From JBDHAC01 sp039589195 (lineage in GTDB: Bacteria > Gemmatimonadota > Gemmatimonadetes > Palauibacterales > Palauibacteraceae): a stretch of 55,474 bases of DNA. The DNA lies in NCBI GenBank assembly GCA_039589195.1, contig JBDHHV010000029.1, positions 1 to 55,474 on the forward strand, read 5' to 3'. The position numbers and the translations under genes were made by a program. The notes under the pieces were generated by a model. It was not told where the DNA came from, searched no databases, and saw nothing but the letters and a program-made list of their open reading frames with translations. Position 1 is the first letter of the stretch. Each line of letters begins with the position of its first letter. Of the stretch, positions 32,507 to 41,257 are shown one piece after another.

Positions 32507-33235
32507 TCAGATGATCCAGGCCAGGCAGGCTCCAAAAAGGAGCGACATCGCCAAGACTGCACCATGAGAGGGCAAGAAATACGCCCCAAAACCCACCAAT
32601 AATGCTCCCGCGATCGCCTCCGGTGCCCTCGCCTCAATCGGCAGTCGCGTAAGGAGTAGCGCCACCGCCGCCCCCATGAGTGCCTGGTTCACGGGGAGAA
32701 GCCGTGAGGCGAGCTGTTTCAAAGGGGAGCGGGCCAACACCCCTCCTACGTTCAGGCCTTCCCGCCAGCCCCGCCGGTATCCCCATGCCCGGAGCGAGAG
32801 GTGCCCGGTGTTGTAAAGGAGCAAGAAGCCGAGCGCTGCGGCCCGAGCGTCTAGCCCGAGGCAGAACGCAAGGATCGACGTCAGGAGACAGAACGGGCGC
32901 CACCCGGCCCAGACCGCCTGATCTCCAATCGCGCCGAGCGGGCCCCTGAGGGCTGTCTTGAACCGCTCGATTGTCTCGGGCGCGTGCTCCTCGTATTCGA
33001 CACGTGCCAGCGCGCCCACCGCGAGCGAGCTCAGGTACGGGTGGGCGTTGAACGCGGACGCATGTCGTTCGAGAGCCCCGCGGAGCGCCACCGGATCGCC
33101 CGCGTGAATCCGCGCAAGGAGGGGCCACAACGCGTACGCGATCCCTCCCCCGATCATCGTACGGTAATTCCACGACCCTTGCACTGCAAAGCTGCGCAGG
33201 AAGGCGGCCGAGTGGTCCGATCGTGTCGGTCTCAC
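32507..33235 (-). CDS. PTS mannose-family EIID component
   Basis: The product has 242 residues from a GTG at 33235 that overlaps the EIIC stop (GTGA). The EIID family pattern begins with FLRSFAVQGSWNYRTMIGGGIAYALWPLL. LRGPLGAIGDQAVWAGWRPFCLL is the family's Gly-rich transport segment. Membrane helices at the C-terminus (AIAGALLVGFGAYFLPSHGAVLAMSLLFGACLAWII) are prominent. With EIIC it forms the membrane channel of a mannose-class permease. It is somewhat shorter than typical ManZ (~280). Confidence 0.9.
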   Translation of the reverse strand: MRPTRSDHSAAFLRSFAVQGSWNYRTMIGGGIAYALWPLLARIHAGDPVALRGALERHASAFNAHPYLSSLAVGALARVEYEEHAPETIERFKTALRGPLGAIGDQAVWAGWRPFCLLTSILAFCLGLDARAAALGFLLLYNTGHLSLRAWGYRRGWREGLNVGGVLARSPLKQLASRLLPVNQALMGAAVALLLTRLPIEARAPEAIAGALLVGFGAYFLPSHGAVLAMSLLFGACLAWII

Positions 33236-33930
33236 GCGACGACCATCGCCAGCACGGCTCCGACCAACGCTCCGGCGGCGAATACAGGCCAGCCTCTCCA
33301 GCGCCCACCCAAGACCCTGGCGCCCACCCCCGCAAGCCCGGCGATCCCGGCGGCGGCGAGCGCTCCCGAGATATGAGCCCGGGTCGGTGTCGCGAAGGTC
33401 GCCGCGACGCGTGCCGCGACCATTGTGGGTACCACGAGGACACCGGTGATGAAGGCGGCCCGCGCGGCATCGAGACGCATGGCCAGGCGGTGTCGCCGAG
33501 TCAGCGCACGAGCGTCACCACCGAAGGCCTCCGTGTCACCGACGAGGCGCGCGCAAAACGTGCGTTGTAGCTGGATGGAGTGGCTCCCGATCCAACCGAT
33601 GGCCCAACCGGCCAGAGTGACGGTGATCAGCGGCAACAACCCGGCCGCGGATCCCGCATTCGCGTACGCCGCCCCGGCCACGAGCCCGGCCGGCCCCGTC
33701 TCCGGGTACCTGGCCGCACCATATGGTGGGTGCCGCGCGCTCACGATCTCCAGCAGCGCCCCACTCAGGAACCCTGCCGCGGGGTCCCCGAACAGGAGGC
33801 CACCAAGCGTACCGGCCACGATGGGCCGCGAGATCATCAGCTGCGGCCAGCTGATTCCGTCGAGCCCGACCAGTGCCCCGAGGGCCACCAGGATGAGCCA
33901 CAGGCCGGGACTCAGATCAAGGCCGGCCAA
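33232..33930 (-). CDS. PTS mannose-family EIIC component
   Basis: The product has about 232 residues from a TTG at 33930 that overlaps the EIIB gene. It is a polytopic protein. The EII-Sor pattern includes LDGISWPQLMISRPIVAGTLGGLLFGDPAAGFLSGALLEI. A tail of small-residue-rich helices ends in VFAAGALVGAVLAMVVA. Mannose-family EIIC proteins with EIID form the sugar-translocating unit. Start choice is uncertain because no Shine-Dalgarno is obvious, but the frame is coupled to EIIB. Confidence 0.85.
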   Translation of the reverse strand: MAGLDLSPGLWLILVALGALVGLDGISWPQLMISRPIVAGTLGGLLFGDPAAGFLSGALLEIVSARHPPYGAARYPETGPAGLVAGAAYANAGSAAGLLPLITVTLAGWAIGWIGSHSIQLQRTFCARLVGDTEAFGGDARALTRRHRLAMRLDAARAAFITGVLVVPTMVAARVAATFATPTRAHISGALAAAGIAGLAGVGARVLGGRWRGWPVFAAGALVGAVLAMVVA

Positions 33931-34411
33931 CGGACCTCAGAATCTGTTCGAGGGAGATCTCCGGTGCCGTGGGCAGGTCTCTGGCCGAGATGCGGTGCAC
34001 GAGCGGCTCCATGGCGAGCAGGTCGTCGACGTCCGCCTCTCCGAGGAATACGTAATCGAGGGCCTGGGACCGATCCCTGGCGGAGTGCAGACCGCCAATG
34101 TTCACGCATCGGTCCCACAAGAGACCGCTCTCGGCCAGGTGTCGCATCGCGACGGTGCCTCGCGTCAACAGCGCGCCACGTCCCACGCGTTGGTCCAACT
34201 CCTCGAACTGATTGATCGCCTCGGTGAGCCCGAGAAAAAGCGCTTCGCCCCCCTCCGTGAGGCCACCGGCGTACAGTTCCTGCTCCCATGCGCTCTCGGC
34301 CAGGGCATCATCGACCACGATGTAATGGTCGATGCCGAGCCTGACTCCCCAACCGACCAGGACCTGGCCATGCAGGAGTCGCTCGTCGATCCGGAACAGG
34401 GTGAGCGCCAC
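33917..34411 (-). CDS. PTS mannose/sorbose-family EIIB component
   Basis: The product has 164 residues from a GTG at 34411. The active-site motif FRIDERLLHGQVLVGWG contains His14, which takes phosphate from EIIA. The family segment IDHYIVVDDALAESAWEQEL and the loop CVNIGGLHSARDRSQALDYVFL are recognisable. Length matches single-domain EIIB of the mannose class. It acts in the cytoplasm with EIIC/EIID. Confidence 0.93.
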   Translation of the reverse strand: MALTLFRIDERLLHGQVLVGWGVRLGIDHYIVVDDALAESAWEQELYAGGLTEGGEALFLGLTEAINQFEELDQRVGRGALLTRGTVAMRHLAESGLLWDRCVNIGGLHSARDRSQALDYVFLGEADVDDLLAMEPLVHRISARDLPTAPEISLEQILRSVGRP

Positions 34412-34429
34412 GAGGTCCGAGGGCTCTCT

Positions 34430-34837
34430 TCAGGGCCCGTGGGCACTGGTATGGTCGGATGTGTGGTGCGCGCTCATCTCGGCGCGACCCTTGTGCAGCA
34501 GGCGCTTGGTCAGCTCGGGTAGCGACATGTCACGGTGGAACACGAAATCGAGCAACATCGGTAGGTTGACGCCAGTCAGAATGGCGATGTCATCGCTCCC
34601 ACGAGCGATGACACGACCGGCCAAGGCGCAGCTGCCGCTCGACAGATCGACGAAGATAATGGTCGCTTCTCCGCTTACCGCGGCCTCCAGTCGTGTGTGC
34701 AACTCCTCCGGTCGTAGCCCCTCGTTGCTGATCGGATGCAGCGCGTCCGTGACTCCGGAGATCTGTTCGACGGCTCGAACGAGGGCCTCCGCGAGCTGCG
34801 CATGGGCCAGCACAACGCCGCGGACCGGATCACTCAT
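34430..34837 (-). CDS. PTS mannose-family EIIA component
   Basis: The product has 135 residues from an ATG at 34837 that overlaps the hprK end by 8 bp. The phosphorylated His12 lies in GVVLAHAQLAEALVRAVEQI. Other EIIA-Man elements are ATIIFVDLSSGSCALAGRVIA and ILTGVNLPMLLDFVFHRD. The C-terminal tail is His-rich (SAHHTSDHTSAHGP), which is unusual and might bind metal. It receives phosphate from HPr and passes it to EIIB. Confidence 0.92.
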   Translation of the reverse strand: MSDPVRGVVLAHAQLAEALVRAVEQISGVTDALHPISNEGLRPEELHTRLEAAVSGEATIIFVDLSSGSCALAGRVIARGSDDIAILTGVNLPMLLDFVFHRDMSLPELTKRLLHKGRAEMSAHHTSDHTSAHGP

Positions 34838-35789
34838 TGTCCTCCTCGAGGTACTCCCGGATGGGTTGCATGCGGTCCAGGAGGCTCTGATCGAACTCCC
34901 GCGCCGTATCCACCCCGGAGTACTTGAGGAGGTGGTTCATCGCGACGACCTCCGCGATTACCGTGATGTTCTTCCCGGGGTTGAGCGGGACGACCACCTT
35001 GGCGACATCTACATCGAGAATCTCGCTCGTCTGTGCCGCGAGGCCCGTGCGATCGTAATAAGCGTCTTCGCTCCATTCCTCCAGCTGAACGACGACTTCG
35101 ATTCTTTTTTGGAGGCGGACGGCACGAATGCCGAACAGGGCGCGAACATCGATGATCCCGATGCCGCGGATCTCCATGTGGTGCTGCTGGTAGTCGTGTC
35201 CCTTCCCGATCAGGATGTCATGGCCGCGCTTGTGCACCAGGACAACGTCATCCGCGACCAGACGATGGCCTCGCTCTACCAGATCGAGGACGCATTCGCT
35301 CTTCCCGATGCCGCTCGGCCCAATGAACAGCAGCCCGACGCCATACACGTCGGCGAGTGATCCGTGTATCGCGGTACGCGGGGCAAATTCCTCCTCGAGG
35401 TACGGCTTCACGCGGCGGTAAAAATCACCCGTCTTCAGCTTCGTCCGGATCACCGAGATGCCATGCTCCTCGGCTGCATCGGTCAGGGCCGCGGGAGGCT
35501 GCTGTCCCTTCGTGAGGATGACGCACGGGACCCCGAACTGGAACACTCGATCCATCGCCTCACGGCACTCATCGGCCGATAGACTCTCCAGGTACGAGAG
35601 CTCGGTCTCACCCAGGACCTGGAGGCGGTTGGCCACGAATCGATCCGTGTATCCGCTAAGGGCAAGGCCGGGACTCGACACTTCGGGGTTGGTGATCTCG
35701 CGCTCGAGTCCGGCCTCGCCCGCCAGGAGTTCGAGCGAGAGCGCGTCGCGCTTCGCGTCCAGAAGATTGCCGACCTTCAGAACGCTCAA
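34830..35789 (-). CDS. hprK: HPr kinase/phosphorylase HprK
   Basis: The product has 319 residues from a TTG at 35789 that overlaps the hpf stop (TTGA). The C-terminal kinase domain has HGSLADVYGVGLLFIGPSGIGKSE, with the P-loop at about residues 157-164. LVADDVVLVHKRG and the HprK signature MEIRGIGIIDVRALFG at about 205-220 follow. It phosphorylates HPr at Ser and removes the phosphate, linking carbon/energy state to PTS activity and regulation. Its partner HPr (32142) has the matching Ser site. Confidence 0.95.
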   Translation of the reverse strand: MSVLKVGNLLDAKRDALSLELLAGEAGLEREITNPEVSSPGLALSGYTDRFVANRLQVLGETELSYLESLSADECREAMDRVFQFGVPCVILTKGQQPPAALTDAAEEHGISVIRTKLKTGDFYRRVKPYLEEEFAPRTAIHGSLADVYGVGLLFIGPSGIGKSECVLDLVERGHRLVADDVVLVHKRGHDILIGKGHDYQQHHMEIRGIGIIDVRALFGIRAVRLQKRIEVVVQLEEWSEDAYYDRTGLAAQTSEILDVDVAKVVVPLNPGKNITVIAEVVAMNHLLKYSGVDTAREFDQSLLDRMQPIREYLEEDNE

Positions 35790-36121
35790 GAATCGGTCCC
35801 CGTTTGCTCCAGGTCCTCGCGCGGGGGGGCCTGGTGTTCGCGCCGCCTACCCCGTCGACGCCTCAGCTGCACGCCCAGCTTCTCGACCAATCGATCGATC
35901 GCGGATCGAGCGTCGTCAGCCTCCGCGCGCGCATGGACTCGGTCCGCTCGGTCCACACTCACCAGGGCCTCGACCTCGACCCGTTTCTTGCCCTCCGTCA
36001 GGGTCACCTCCGCCTTCGACGCGCGCGGTTCGTACCGCTCGAGATGATCGAATCGTCGCTGCACCAGCTCACGCAGGTCTTCGTCGATTTGCGAATTGCG
36101 CACCGAGAGAATCACGTTCAT
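35786..36121 (-). CDS. hpf: Ribosome hibernation promoting factor (short HPF/RaiA type)
   Basis: The product has 111 residues, overlapping the glycosyltransferase stop (ATGA). It shows the RaiA/HPF fold: VILSVRNSQIDEDLRELVQRRFDHLERYEP, AEVTLTEGKKRVEVEALVSV and HARAEADDARSAIDRLVEKLGVQLRRRRGRR. The basic loop and tail bind the 30S decoding region in stationary phase. Only the N-terminal domain is present. The dimerising C-terminal domain of long HPF is absent. The hpf-hprK pairing is common in PTS loci. Confidence 0.92.
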   Translation of the reverse strand: MNVILSVRNSQIDEDLRELVQRRFDHLERYEPRASKAEVTLTEGKKRVEVEALVSVDRADRVHARAEADDARSAIDRLVEKLGVQLRRRRGRRREHQAPPREDLEQTGTDS

Positions 36122-37269
36122 CCGCGGCCTCCTCCGTCCCGTATTATCTGCACCAGTGATTGCTCAGTCTCTGCAGCCGCCCGGTCCCATGAGAACCCGG
36201 CGGCGTGCTCGATGGCTCCGGCCGCCATCTCCCTCCGCCGATCCTCGTTGGCCAGGATATCTCGAAGCCGTTCGATCCAACCCTCGCGGTCGGTGTGGGC
36301 GACGAGGTAGCCGGACACGCCGTCATCGACGGATTCCCGCAGACCCGGCGAGTCGCTCGCGATCGAGGGGGTGCCGCACGCTGCGGCCTCCACGTTCGTA
36401 AGACCCCAACCCTCCTTGGGTGACGGATACACGTTGACCCAGGCTCGCTGAAGCAACTCCACCTTCTCATCCTCGCGCACGTAGCCGAGGAACTGCACGC
36501 GCTCCGCGACTCCCATGGAGCGCGCCGCTCGTTCGAGGCGAGGCCGGTCATCACCGCGGCCTGCGACCAGAAGGCGTGGCTCCAGGCCACAAGCTGTCAA
36601 TCGGGCTAATCCCTGCAAGACTACCTCCAGCCCCTTATAACGCTTCAGACGACCGACGTAAACGATCGTGGGCTCCTCGAAGCGCGAGTCCTCGGGACCC
36701 GGTCGAAAGCGCGCGTGGTCGATTCCCGGGTAAATGACCGAGATGCGAGACCGGTCCAGCCCCCGGGCTTCGAGATCGTCGGCCGTGCTCTCTGAAATCG
36801 CCTGGAAGGGTATACGGCGGTAGGCCCATGGAATCGCGCGCTCCGCGGTCCAAACGGTGGCTGCCACGGGCCACGAGGCCTCTCGAAACGCCGTAGTCCC
36901 AAATAGGTGTGGGACGAGACCTACCACAGGCTTCCGCGCCCACAGTGGTGCGAAGAGCGGCAGCTTGTTGATGTCCTCGACGACCATGTCGATCGAGGTG
37001 CCATCATCCAACGATCTGAATCGCGATCGCACGCGCAGCGGGAACGTGTGACGTCTTCCCGCTCGATGGACCCGCATCCCGTCCACGACCTCGAGCCCTG
37101 GGGCTCCCTCCCAACCGGAGACGAGGAGTTGCACGTCGTGCCCCCGCGCGGCGAGACGTCCGAAGATCTCGTGCAGGTGCACCTCAGCGCCCCCGGCCTG
37201 GGGGTTCCGGCGATCCTGCCAGTTGATGACGAGGAGGCGTAGCGGGCGGTCGACGTCGGGACGATCCAC
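36118..37269 (-). CDS. Family-4 type glycosyltransferase
   Basis: The product has about 383 residues from a GTG at 37269, four bases after the nusB stop. It has a GT-B fold. The N-terminal domain shows LLVINWQDRRNPQAGGAEVHLHEIFGRLAARGHDV. The nucleotide-sugar domain has TIVYVGRLKRYKGLEVVLQGL, YVREDEKVELLQRAWVNVYPSPKEGWGLTNVEAAACGTPSIASDSPGLRE. The EGWGLTNVEAAACGTP stretch carries the conserved E-x7-E of GT4 enzymes. Substrate and product are unknown. An envelope polysaccharide or LPS sugar is likely. Confidence 0.9.
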   Translation of the reverse strand: MDRPDVDRPLRLLVINWQDRRNPQAGGAEVHLHEIFGRLAARGHDVQLLVSGWEGAPGLEVVDGMRVHRAGRRHTFPLRVRSRFRSLDDGTSIDMVVEDINKLPLFAPLWARKPVVGLVPHLFGTTAFREASWPVAATVWTAERAIPWAYRRIPFQAISESTADDLEARGLDRSRISVIYPGIDHARFRPGPEDSRFEEPTIVYVGRLKRYKGLEVVLQGLARLTACGLEPRLLVAGRGDDRPRLERAARSMGVAERVQFLGYVREDEKVELLQRAWVNVYPSPKEGWGLTNVEAAACGTPSIASDSPGLRESVDDGVSGYLVAHTDREGWIERLRDILANEDRRREMAAGAIEHAAGFSWDRAAAETEQSLVQIIRDGGGRG

Positions 37270-37273
37270 GCAG

Positions 37274-37717
37274 TCACACGCTCGATGGCGCCACTTTCCG
37301 GTGAATCGCGTCCAGCACCCCGTTGACGAAGCGAGGGCTTTCCGCGCTCCCGTAGCGGCCAGCCAGGAGAATCGCCTCATGGATGGCGACTTTCGGGGGC
37401 ACCTCATCCGCGTACAGAAGCTCCGCGATCCCAATCCGCAGGATATTCCGATCGATCGCGTCCAGACGTCCCAGCTTCCAGTTCGGCATCGTCTCCCCGA
37501 GCAACCTGTCGATTGCTTCGCGGTTCGACTCGACGAGTGACAGGATGCGGTCGACGTGCGGTCTGTAGCGCGGAGATATGCGGCGGTGCTCGAGAGCACG
37601 GGCGGCATGCGCCGCCAGCGCTCCCTCACCCGTGATCTCCCAGCCGTACAGGAGCTGGAGCGCCCAACTGCGCGCCCGCGAGCGGGTATGTGGCGGACGA
37701 CTCGTGCGCTCGCTCAC
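37274..37717 (-). CDS. nusB: Transcription antitermination protein NusB
   Basis: The product has 147 residues from a GTG at 37717 overlapping the ribH stop (GTGA). NusB features are RSRARSWALQLLYGWEITGE at the N-terminus and LDAIDRNILRIGIAELLYADEVPPKVAIHEAILLAGRYG. SPRFVNGVLDAIHRKV follows near the end. It is the all-helical factor for rRNA antitermination with NusE. The ribH-nusB order is conserved in many bacteria. Confidence 0.96.
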   Translation of the reverse strand: MSERTSRPPHTRSRARSWALQLLYGWEITGEGALAAHAARALEHRRISPRYRPHVDRILSLVESNREAIDRLLGETMPNWKLGRLDAIDRNILRIGIAELLYADEVPPKVAIHEAILLAGRYGSAESPRFVNGVLDAIHRKVAPSSV

Positions 37718-38208
37718 GACGGCTCCATTCGCGAGAACAGATCGCACATCTCGAGGGCGGCTTCAGCGGCCTGAGCGCCGAGGTGTCCTACTTCTCCCCC
37801 TGCCCGGGCGAAAGCCTGCTCGAGAGACTCCGTGGTCAAGACCCCGAGGGCGATCGGCACCCCCGTCTGAAGCTGGATTCGTGTGAGGCCTTCGGTAACG
37901 GCGGTGCAGATGTGCTCGTAGTGGCTCGTCTCGCCACGAATCACACACCCTAGCGCAACGATGGAGTCGTACGGGCCCTTCGCCGCCCGGGCTGCCGCCA
38001 CCGGGATCTCCCAGGCTCCCGGCACGCGGATGAGGTCGACACTCGCCTCGGCCACACCCCGGCGGAGGAGCTCCTCGCGCGCGCCGTCCACAAGCCGGTC
38101 CGTGACCATCGCGTTGAAGCGGGACACGACGATGCAGATGCGTCGCCCGGCGCCGTTTGCCTGGCCTTGATAGTCCACCGTCAACTCGTCGCTGCGCGGG
38201 GCGGCCAC
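37714..38208 (-). CDS. ribH: 6,7-dimethyl-8-ribityllumazine synthase
   Basis: The product has 164 residues. It joins 5-amino-6-ribitylaminouracil and dihydroxybutanone phosphate into lumazine. The motifs are ICIVVSRFNAMVTDRLVDGA, LIRVPGAWEIPVAAARAA, IVALGCVIRGETSHYEHICTAVTEGL and PIALGVLTTESLEQAFARAGG. The H of ETSHYEH and the R/P of RVPGAWEIP are active-site residues. It lies eight bases after the ribBA stop, in the same direction. Confidence 0.97.
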   Translation of the reverse strand: MAAPRSDELTVDYQGQANGAGRRICIVVSRFNAMVTDRLVDGAREELLRRGVAEASVDLIRVPGAWEIPVAAARAAKGPYDSIVALGCVIRGETSHYEHICTAVTEGLTRIQLQTGVPIALGVLTTESLEQAFARAGGEVGHLGAQAAEAALEMCDLFSRMEPS

Positions 38209-38216
38209 CGCCTCGG

Positions 38217-39437
38217 TCAGGGAGATTGGATGAGGTGTCCGAGCTTCTCGCGTTTGGTCCGAAGATAGGGGCCGGCCTCCTCGTCGATTTTCGGCTCCAA
38301 CGGAACGCGTCCGCTGATCGTCAAGCCGAAGCCTTCCAGACCGGCGAGCTTCTTGGGATTGTTCGTCATGATCCGAATCGAGTGAAGACCGAGATCCAAC
38401 AGGATCTGGGCACCGATCCCGTAATTTCGCAGGTCGGGAGGGAACCCGAGCGCTTCGTTGGCCTCAACCGTGTCGTGTCCATCGTCCTGGAGCGCGTACG
38501 CACGGATCTTGTTGACGAGGCCGATGCCCCTCCCTTCTTGATCCAGGTAGATGACGGCCCCCCGGCCCTCGTCCACGACGCGCTCCATCGCGGCGTTCAG
38601 CTGCGCTCCACAATCACACCGGTGGGAGTGAAACACGTCTCCGGTCAAGCACTTCGAGTGTACTCGCACGAGGACATCCTTCTGACCCGTGACATCACCT
38701 CGCACCAGCGCCACATGCTCCCGCTGGTCGACGTCGTTTTGGTACGCAATGATGCGGAAGTCGCCCCACGGGGTCGGTAGACTCGCTTCGGCCACACGGT
38801 GCACCAACCGCTCGTTCCGCAGCCGGTAGGATACGATCTGTGCCACGGTGATGAACGGGATCTCGTGTGTCTTGGCGAACTCCTCGAGATCCGGGCGGCG
38901 AGCCATGGTGCCGTCCGCGTTGAGGATCTCACAGATCACACCCGCCGGCTTCAATCCGGCCATCCGGGCCAGGTCCACCGACGCCTCCGTCTGTCCGACG
39001 CGCTGAAGCACGCCTCCGGGCTTGGCCCGCAACGGAAACACGTGGCCCGGACGGGCCAGGTCGGTCGGTTGCGTGTTCGGATCGACCGCGACCAGGATGG
39101 TTTTCGCGCGATCGTGCACGCTGATACCGGTTGAAACACCCAGTTCCTTTCGTGCGTCGATCGAGACCGTGAACGCCGTCTCGTTAGGATCCGAGAGCTT
39201 GCCGTTGGTCATCAGAGGCAGCTCGAGGCGATCCGCGATGTCCTCGGAGAGGGTCAGGCAGATCAGCCCCCTCCCGTGGGTGCACATGAAATTGACTCGC
39301 TCGGGCGAGATCATCTCTGCCGCGCAGACGAGATCGCCCTCGTTCTCGCGATTCTCATCGTCGGCGACGATCACTACGCCACCGCGCCGAATCACATCAA
39401 TCGCGTCCTCGACCTCGTCATGGAAGGGTTCCGTCAT
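38217..39437 (-). CDS. ribBA: Bifunctional DHBP synthase/GTP cyclohydrolase II (RibBA)
   Basis: The product has 406 residues. The first ~200 are RibB, with DDENRENEGDLVCAAEMISPERVNFM and TGISVHDRAKTI, GHVFPLRAKPGGVLQR. The second half is RibA, with zinc ligands in VHSKCLTGDVFHSHRCDCGAQL and the nucleophile region YLDQEGRGIGLVNKIRAYALQD. Both halves look intact, so it supplies both riboflavin precursors. Its ATG overlaps the ribE stop. Confidence 0.97.
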   Translation of the reverse strand: MTEPFHDEVEDAIDVIRRGGVVIVADDENRENEGDLVCAAEMISPERVNFMCTHGRGLICLTLSEDIADRLELPLMTNGKLSDPNETAFTVSIDARKELGVSTGISVHDRAKTILVAVDPNTQPTDLARPGHVFPLRAKPGGVLQRVGQTEASVDLARMAGLKPAGVICEILNADGTMARRPDLEEFAKTHEIPFITVAQIVSYRLRNERLVHRVAEASLPTPWGDFRIIAYQNDVDQREHVALVRGDVTGQKDVLVRVHSKCLTGDVFHSHRCDCGAQLNAAMERVVDEGRGAVIYLDQEGRGIGLVNKIRAYALQDDGHDTVEANEALGFPPDLRNYGIGAQILLDLGLHSIRIMTNNPKKLAGLEGFGLTISGRVPLEPKIDEEAGPYLRTKREKLGHLIQSP

Positions 39438-40099
39438 CGATCGCTAGCCTGTGTTGTCGGTTTGGATGCCTCCGCGCGCTCCCCGGGTCGCTCTTCCGGT
39501 GGAGTACCGAGGTACGGCTGGAGGAGTCTACGAACGTATTTGCCGATAAGGTCCGCCTCAACGTTCACGCGGCTACCGGGTCGCAGGCGCGGGAAGGAGG
39601 TATGGGTCCATGTATACGGAATTATCGCCAGTTCCGCGATATCTCCGTCCAGGTCGTTTACGGTCATGCTGACGCCATCGACGGCCAAAGAGCCGTAGAG
39701 AACCGTGACTTCGGCCACGTGTGTGGGAAGAACCATGCGAACGAAGACGGTCTCGCCTGCCTCGCGCACGCTCTGGACGTCGGCTACCCCGTCCACATGA
39801 CCCTGGACCAGGTGCCCTCCGAATGGCTCACTGCCGCTGAGGGGTGGCTCGAGGTTCACGCGACGCCCGGTGTCCCACTCGCCCAGGGTCGTGCGCGAGA
39901 GCGTCGTCCGAATAGCCTCCACATCGAAGCTCTCATCGTCCGCCCGGACGACGGTCTGACAAACACCGTCGACGGCCACGGAATCGCCGGCTCTGAGTCG
40001 GACCGCCCATTCCGGAACGCCGATGCGAAACCGAATGCCTTCCTCGAACGGCTCGCGGGAATCGACGGTACCGACGCCTCGGACAAGACCGGTAAACAT
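39434..40099 (-). CDS. ribE: Riboflavin synthase alpha chain
   Basis: The product has 221 residues with the two-fold lumazine-binding repeat. MFTGLVRGVGTV starts repeat one, with GDSVAVDGVCQTVV and FDVEAIRTTLSRTTL; NLEPPLSGSEPFGGHLVQGHVDGVADV follows. Repeat two has GSLAVDGVSMTVNDL and RVNVEADLIGKYV. It dismutates two lumazine molecules into riboflavin. The C-terminal tail (~30 residues) is polar and unstructured. It overlaps ribD and ribBA by one and four bases respectively. Confidence 0.96.
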   Translation of the reverse strand: MFTGLVRGVGTVDSREPFEEGIRFRIGVPEWAVRLRAGDSVAVDGVCQTVVRADDESFDVEAIRTTLSRTTLGEWDTGRRVNLEPPLSGSEPFGGHLVQGHVDGVADVQSVREAGETVFVRMVLPTHVAEVTVLYGSLAVDGVSMTVNDLDGDIAELAIIPYTWTHTSFPRLRPGSRVNVEADLIGKYVRRLLQPYLGTPPEERPGERAEASKPTTQASDR

Positions 40100-41256
40100 C
40101 AGAGCTCCTCGAGCGCCGACCGGAGCGAGGCGTGTTCCAGCACGAGATGTGTATCGCTTCCGAGCCCCTCTCTATGCGCCGGCTCCCACTCCCCGGCCTC
40201 GACGGACCCGATCCCGGGGAACGCCGGAACCCCCGAATCCCCGAAGAAGAGCGGAGCGAAGATCAGGTGCATTCGCTGGATGCAGCGCTCCCCCAGCAGC
40301 ATCGCCGCCGTCTGACCTCCACCTTCCACCAGAATCGAATCGATGCCGCGTTGAACGAGTGACGTCCAGATCTCCTTGATGCGCAGGCGTCCCTCCTCGT
40401 CGTGCGAGACGCCCACCACCTCGACCCCGGTATCCCTGAGGGCCCGGGCGCGCTCCCCTCCGACGTGATCGAGACCGGCGAACACCCAAACCGGACCGAC
40501 ATCCGTCGTTCGAGCCAGCCGTGAGCCGGGCTCGAGACGCAAAGATGGATCCAACACGGCTCGAATCGAGGGGCGACGCGGTTCGATATCACCGCGGACG
40601 GTCAACAGGGGATCGTCGATCTCGGCAGTCCGCCGACCGATGAGAATCGCATCGTGAGCGGCCCTCAGCTCGTGGACTCGCCCCCGGGCCGCGGGACCCG
40701 AGACGGCGGAGCGGACCCCGGTGACGCCCAGCCTACCGTCCAGGGAAAGCGCCAGCTTCAGCGAGATGAACGGCAAGCCTGTCACATGCCGCCACAAGAA
40801 GCTCGCATTCAGTCGCTTCGCGGCATCCCCCTCGATCCCGATATCGACCGCCACCCCGGCCGCGCGCAGCGTATCGACTCCACCCCCCGCCGTCGGGTGC
40901 GGGTCACGGCACGCGACGACGACCCGGCGGATTCCGGCCCGTTGAATCGCGTCCGAGCAGGCGGGTGTGTTACCGACGTGATCGCAAGGCTCCAGGTTCA
41001 CGTACAGAGTGGCTCCTGAAGCGTCGCTCCCCGCCTCACGCAAGGCCACGACTTCGGCGTGGTTGCCCCCGTAGCCCGCGTGCCACCCGCGTCCCAAGAC
41101 CTCGGCACCCGTGGCGACGACCGCACCGACCATCGGGTTTGGGGCTACCCGACCCCACCCGCGGCGAGCCAGCTCGAGCGCTTCCCGCATGTGTCGCGTG
41201 TCCTCCTCGTTACGCGGCAGCACATGTCTTACGGTATCTGCAGTTAGCGCGGACAC
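40099..41256 (-). CDS. ribD: Bifunctional pyrimidine deaminase/reductase RibD
   Basis: The product has 385 residues from a GTG at 41256 that begins one base after the purM stop, or 363 from an internal ATG. The deaminase half has NPMVGAVVATGAEVLGRGWHAGYGGNHAEV. The zinc site continues in LYVNLEPCDHVGNTPACSDAI (H-A-E, then P-C-x8-C). The reductase half has FISLKLALSLDGRLG and GIDSILVEGGGQTAAMLL. It converts the first pyrimidine intermediates in flavin synthesis. Confidence 0.95.
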   Translation of the reverse strand: MSALTADTVRHVLPRNEEDTRHMREALELARRGWGRVAPNPMVGAVVATGAEVLGRGWHAGYGGNHAEVVALREAGSDASGATLYVNLEPCDHVGNTPACSDAIQRAGIRRVVVACRDPHPTAGGGVDTLRAAGVAVDIGIEGDAAKRLNASFLWRHVTGLPFISLKLALSLDGRLGVTGVRSAVSGPAARGRVHELRAAHDAILIGRRTAEIDDPLLTVRGDIEPRRPSIRAVLDPSLRLEPGSRLARTTDVGPVWVFAGLDHVGGERARALRDTGVEVVGVSHDEEGRLRIKEIWTSLVQRGIDSILVEGGGQTAAMLLGERCIQRMHLIFAPLFFGDSGVPAFPGIGSVEAGEWEPAHREGLGSDTHLVLEHASLRSALEEL

Positions 41257-41257
41257 T

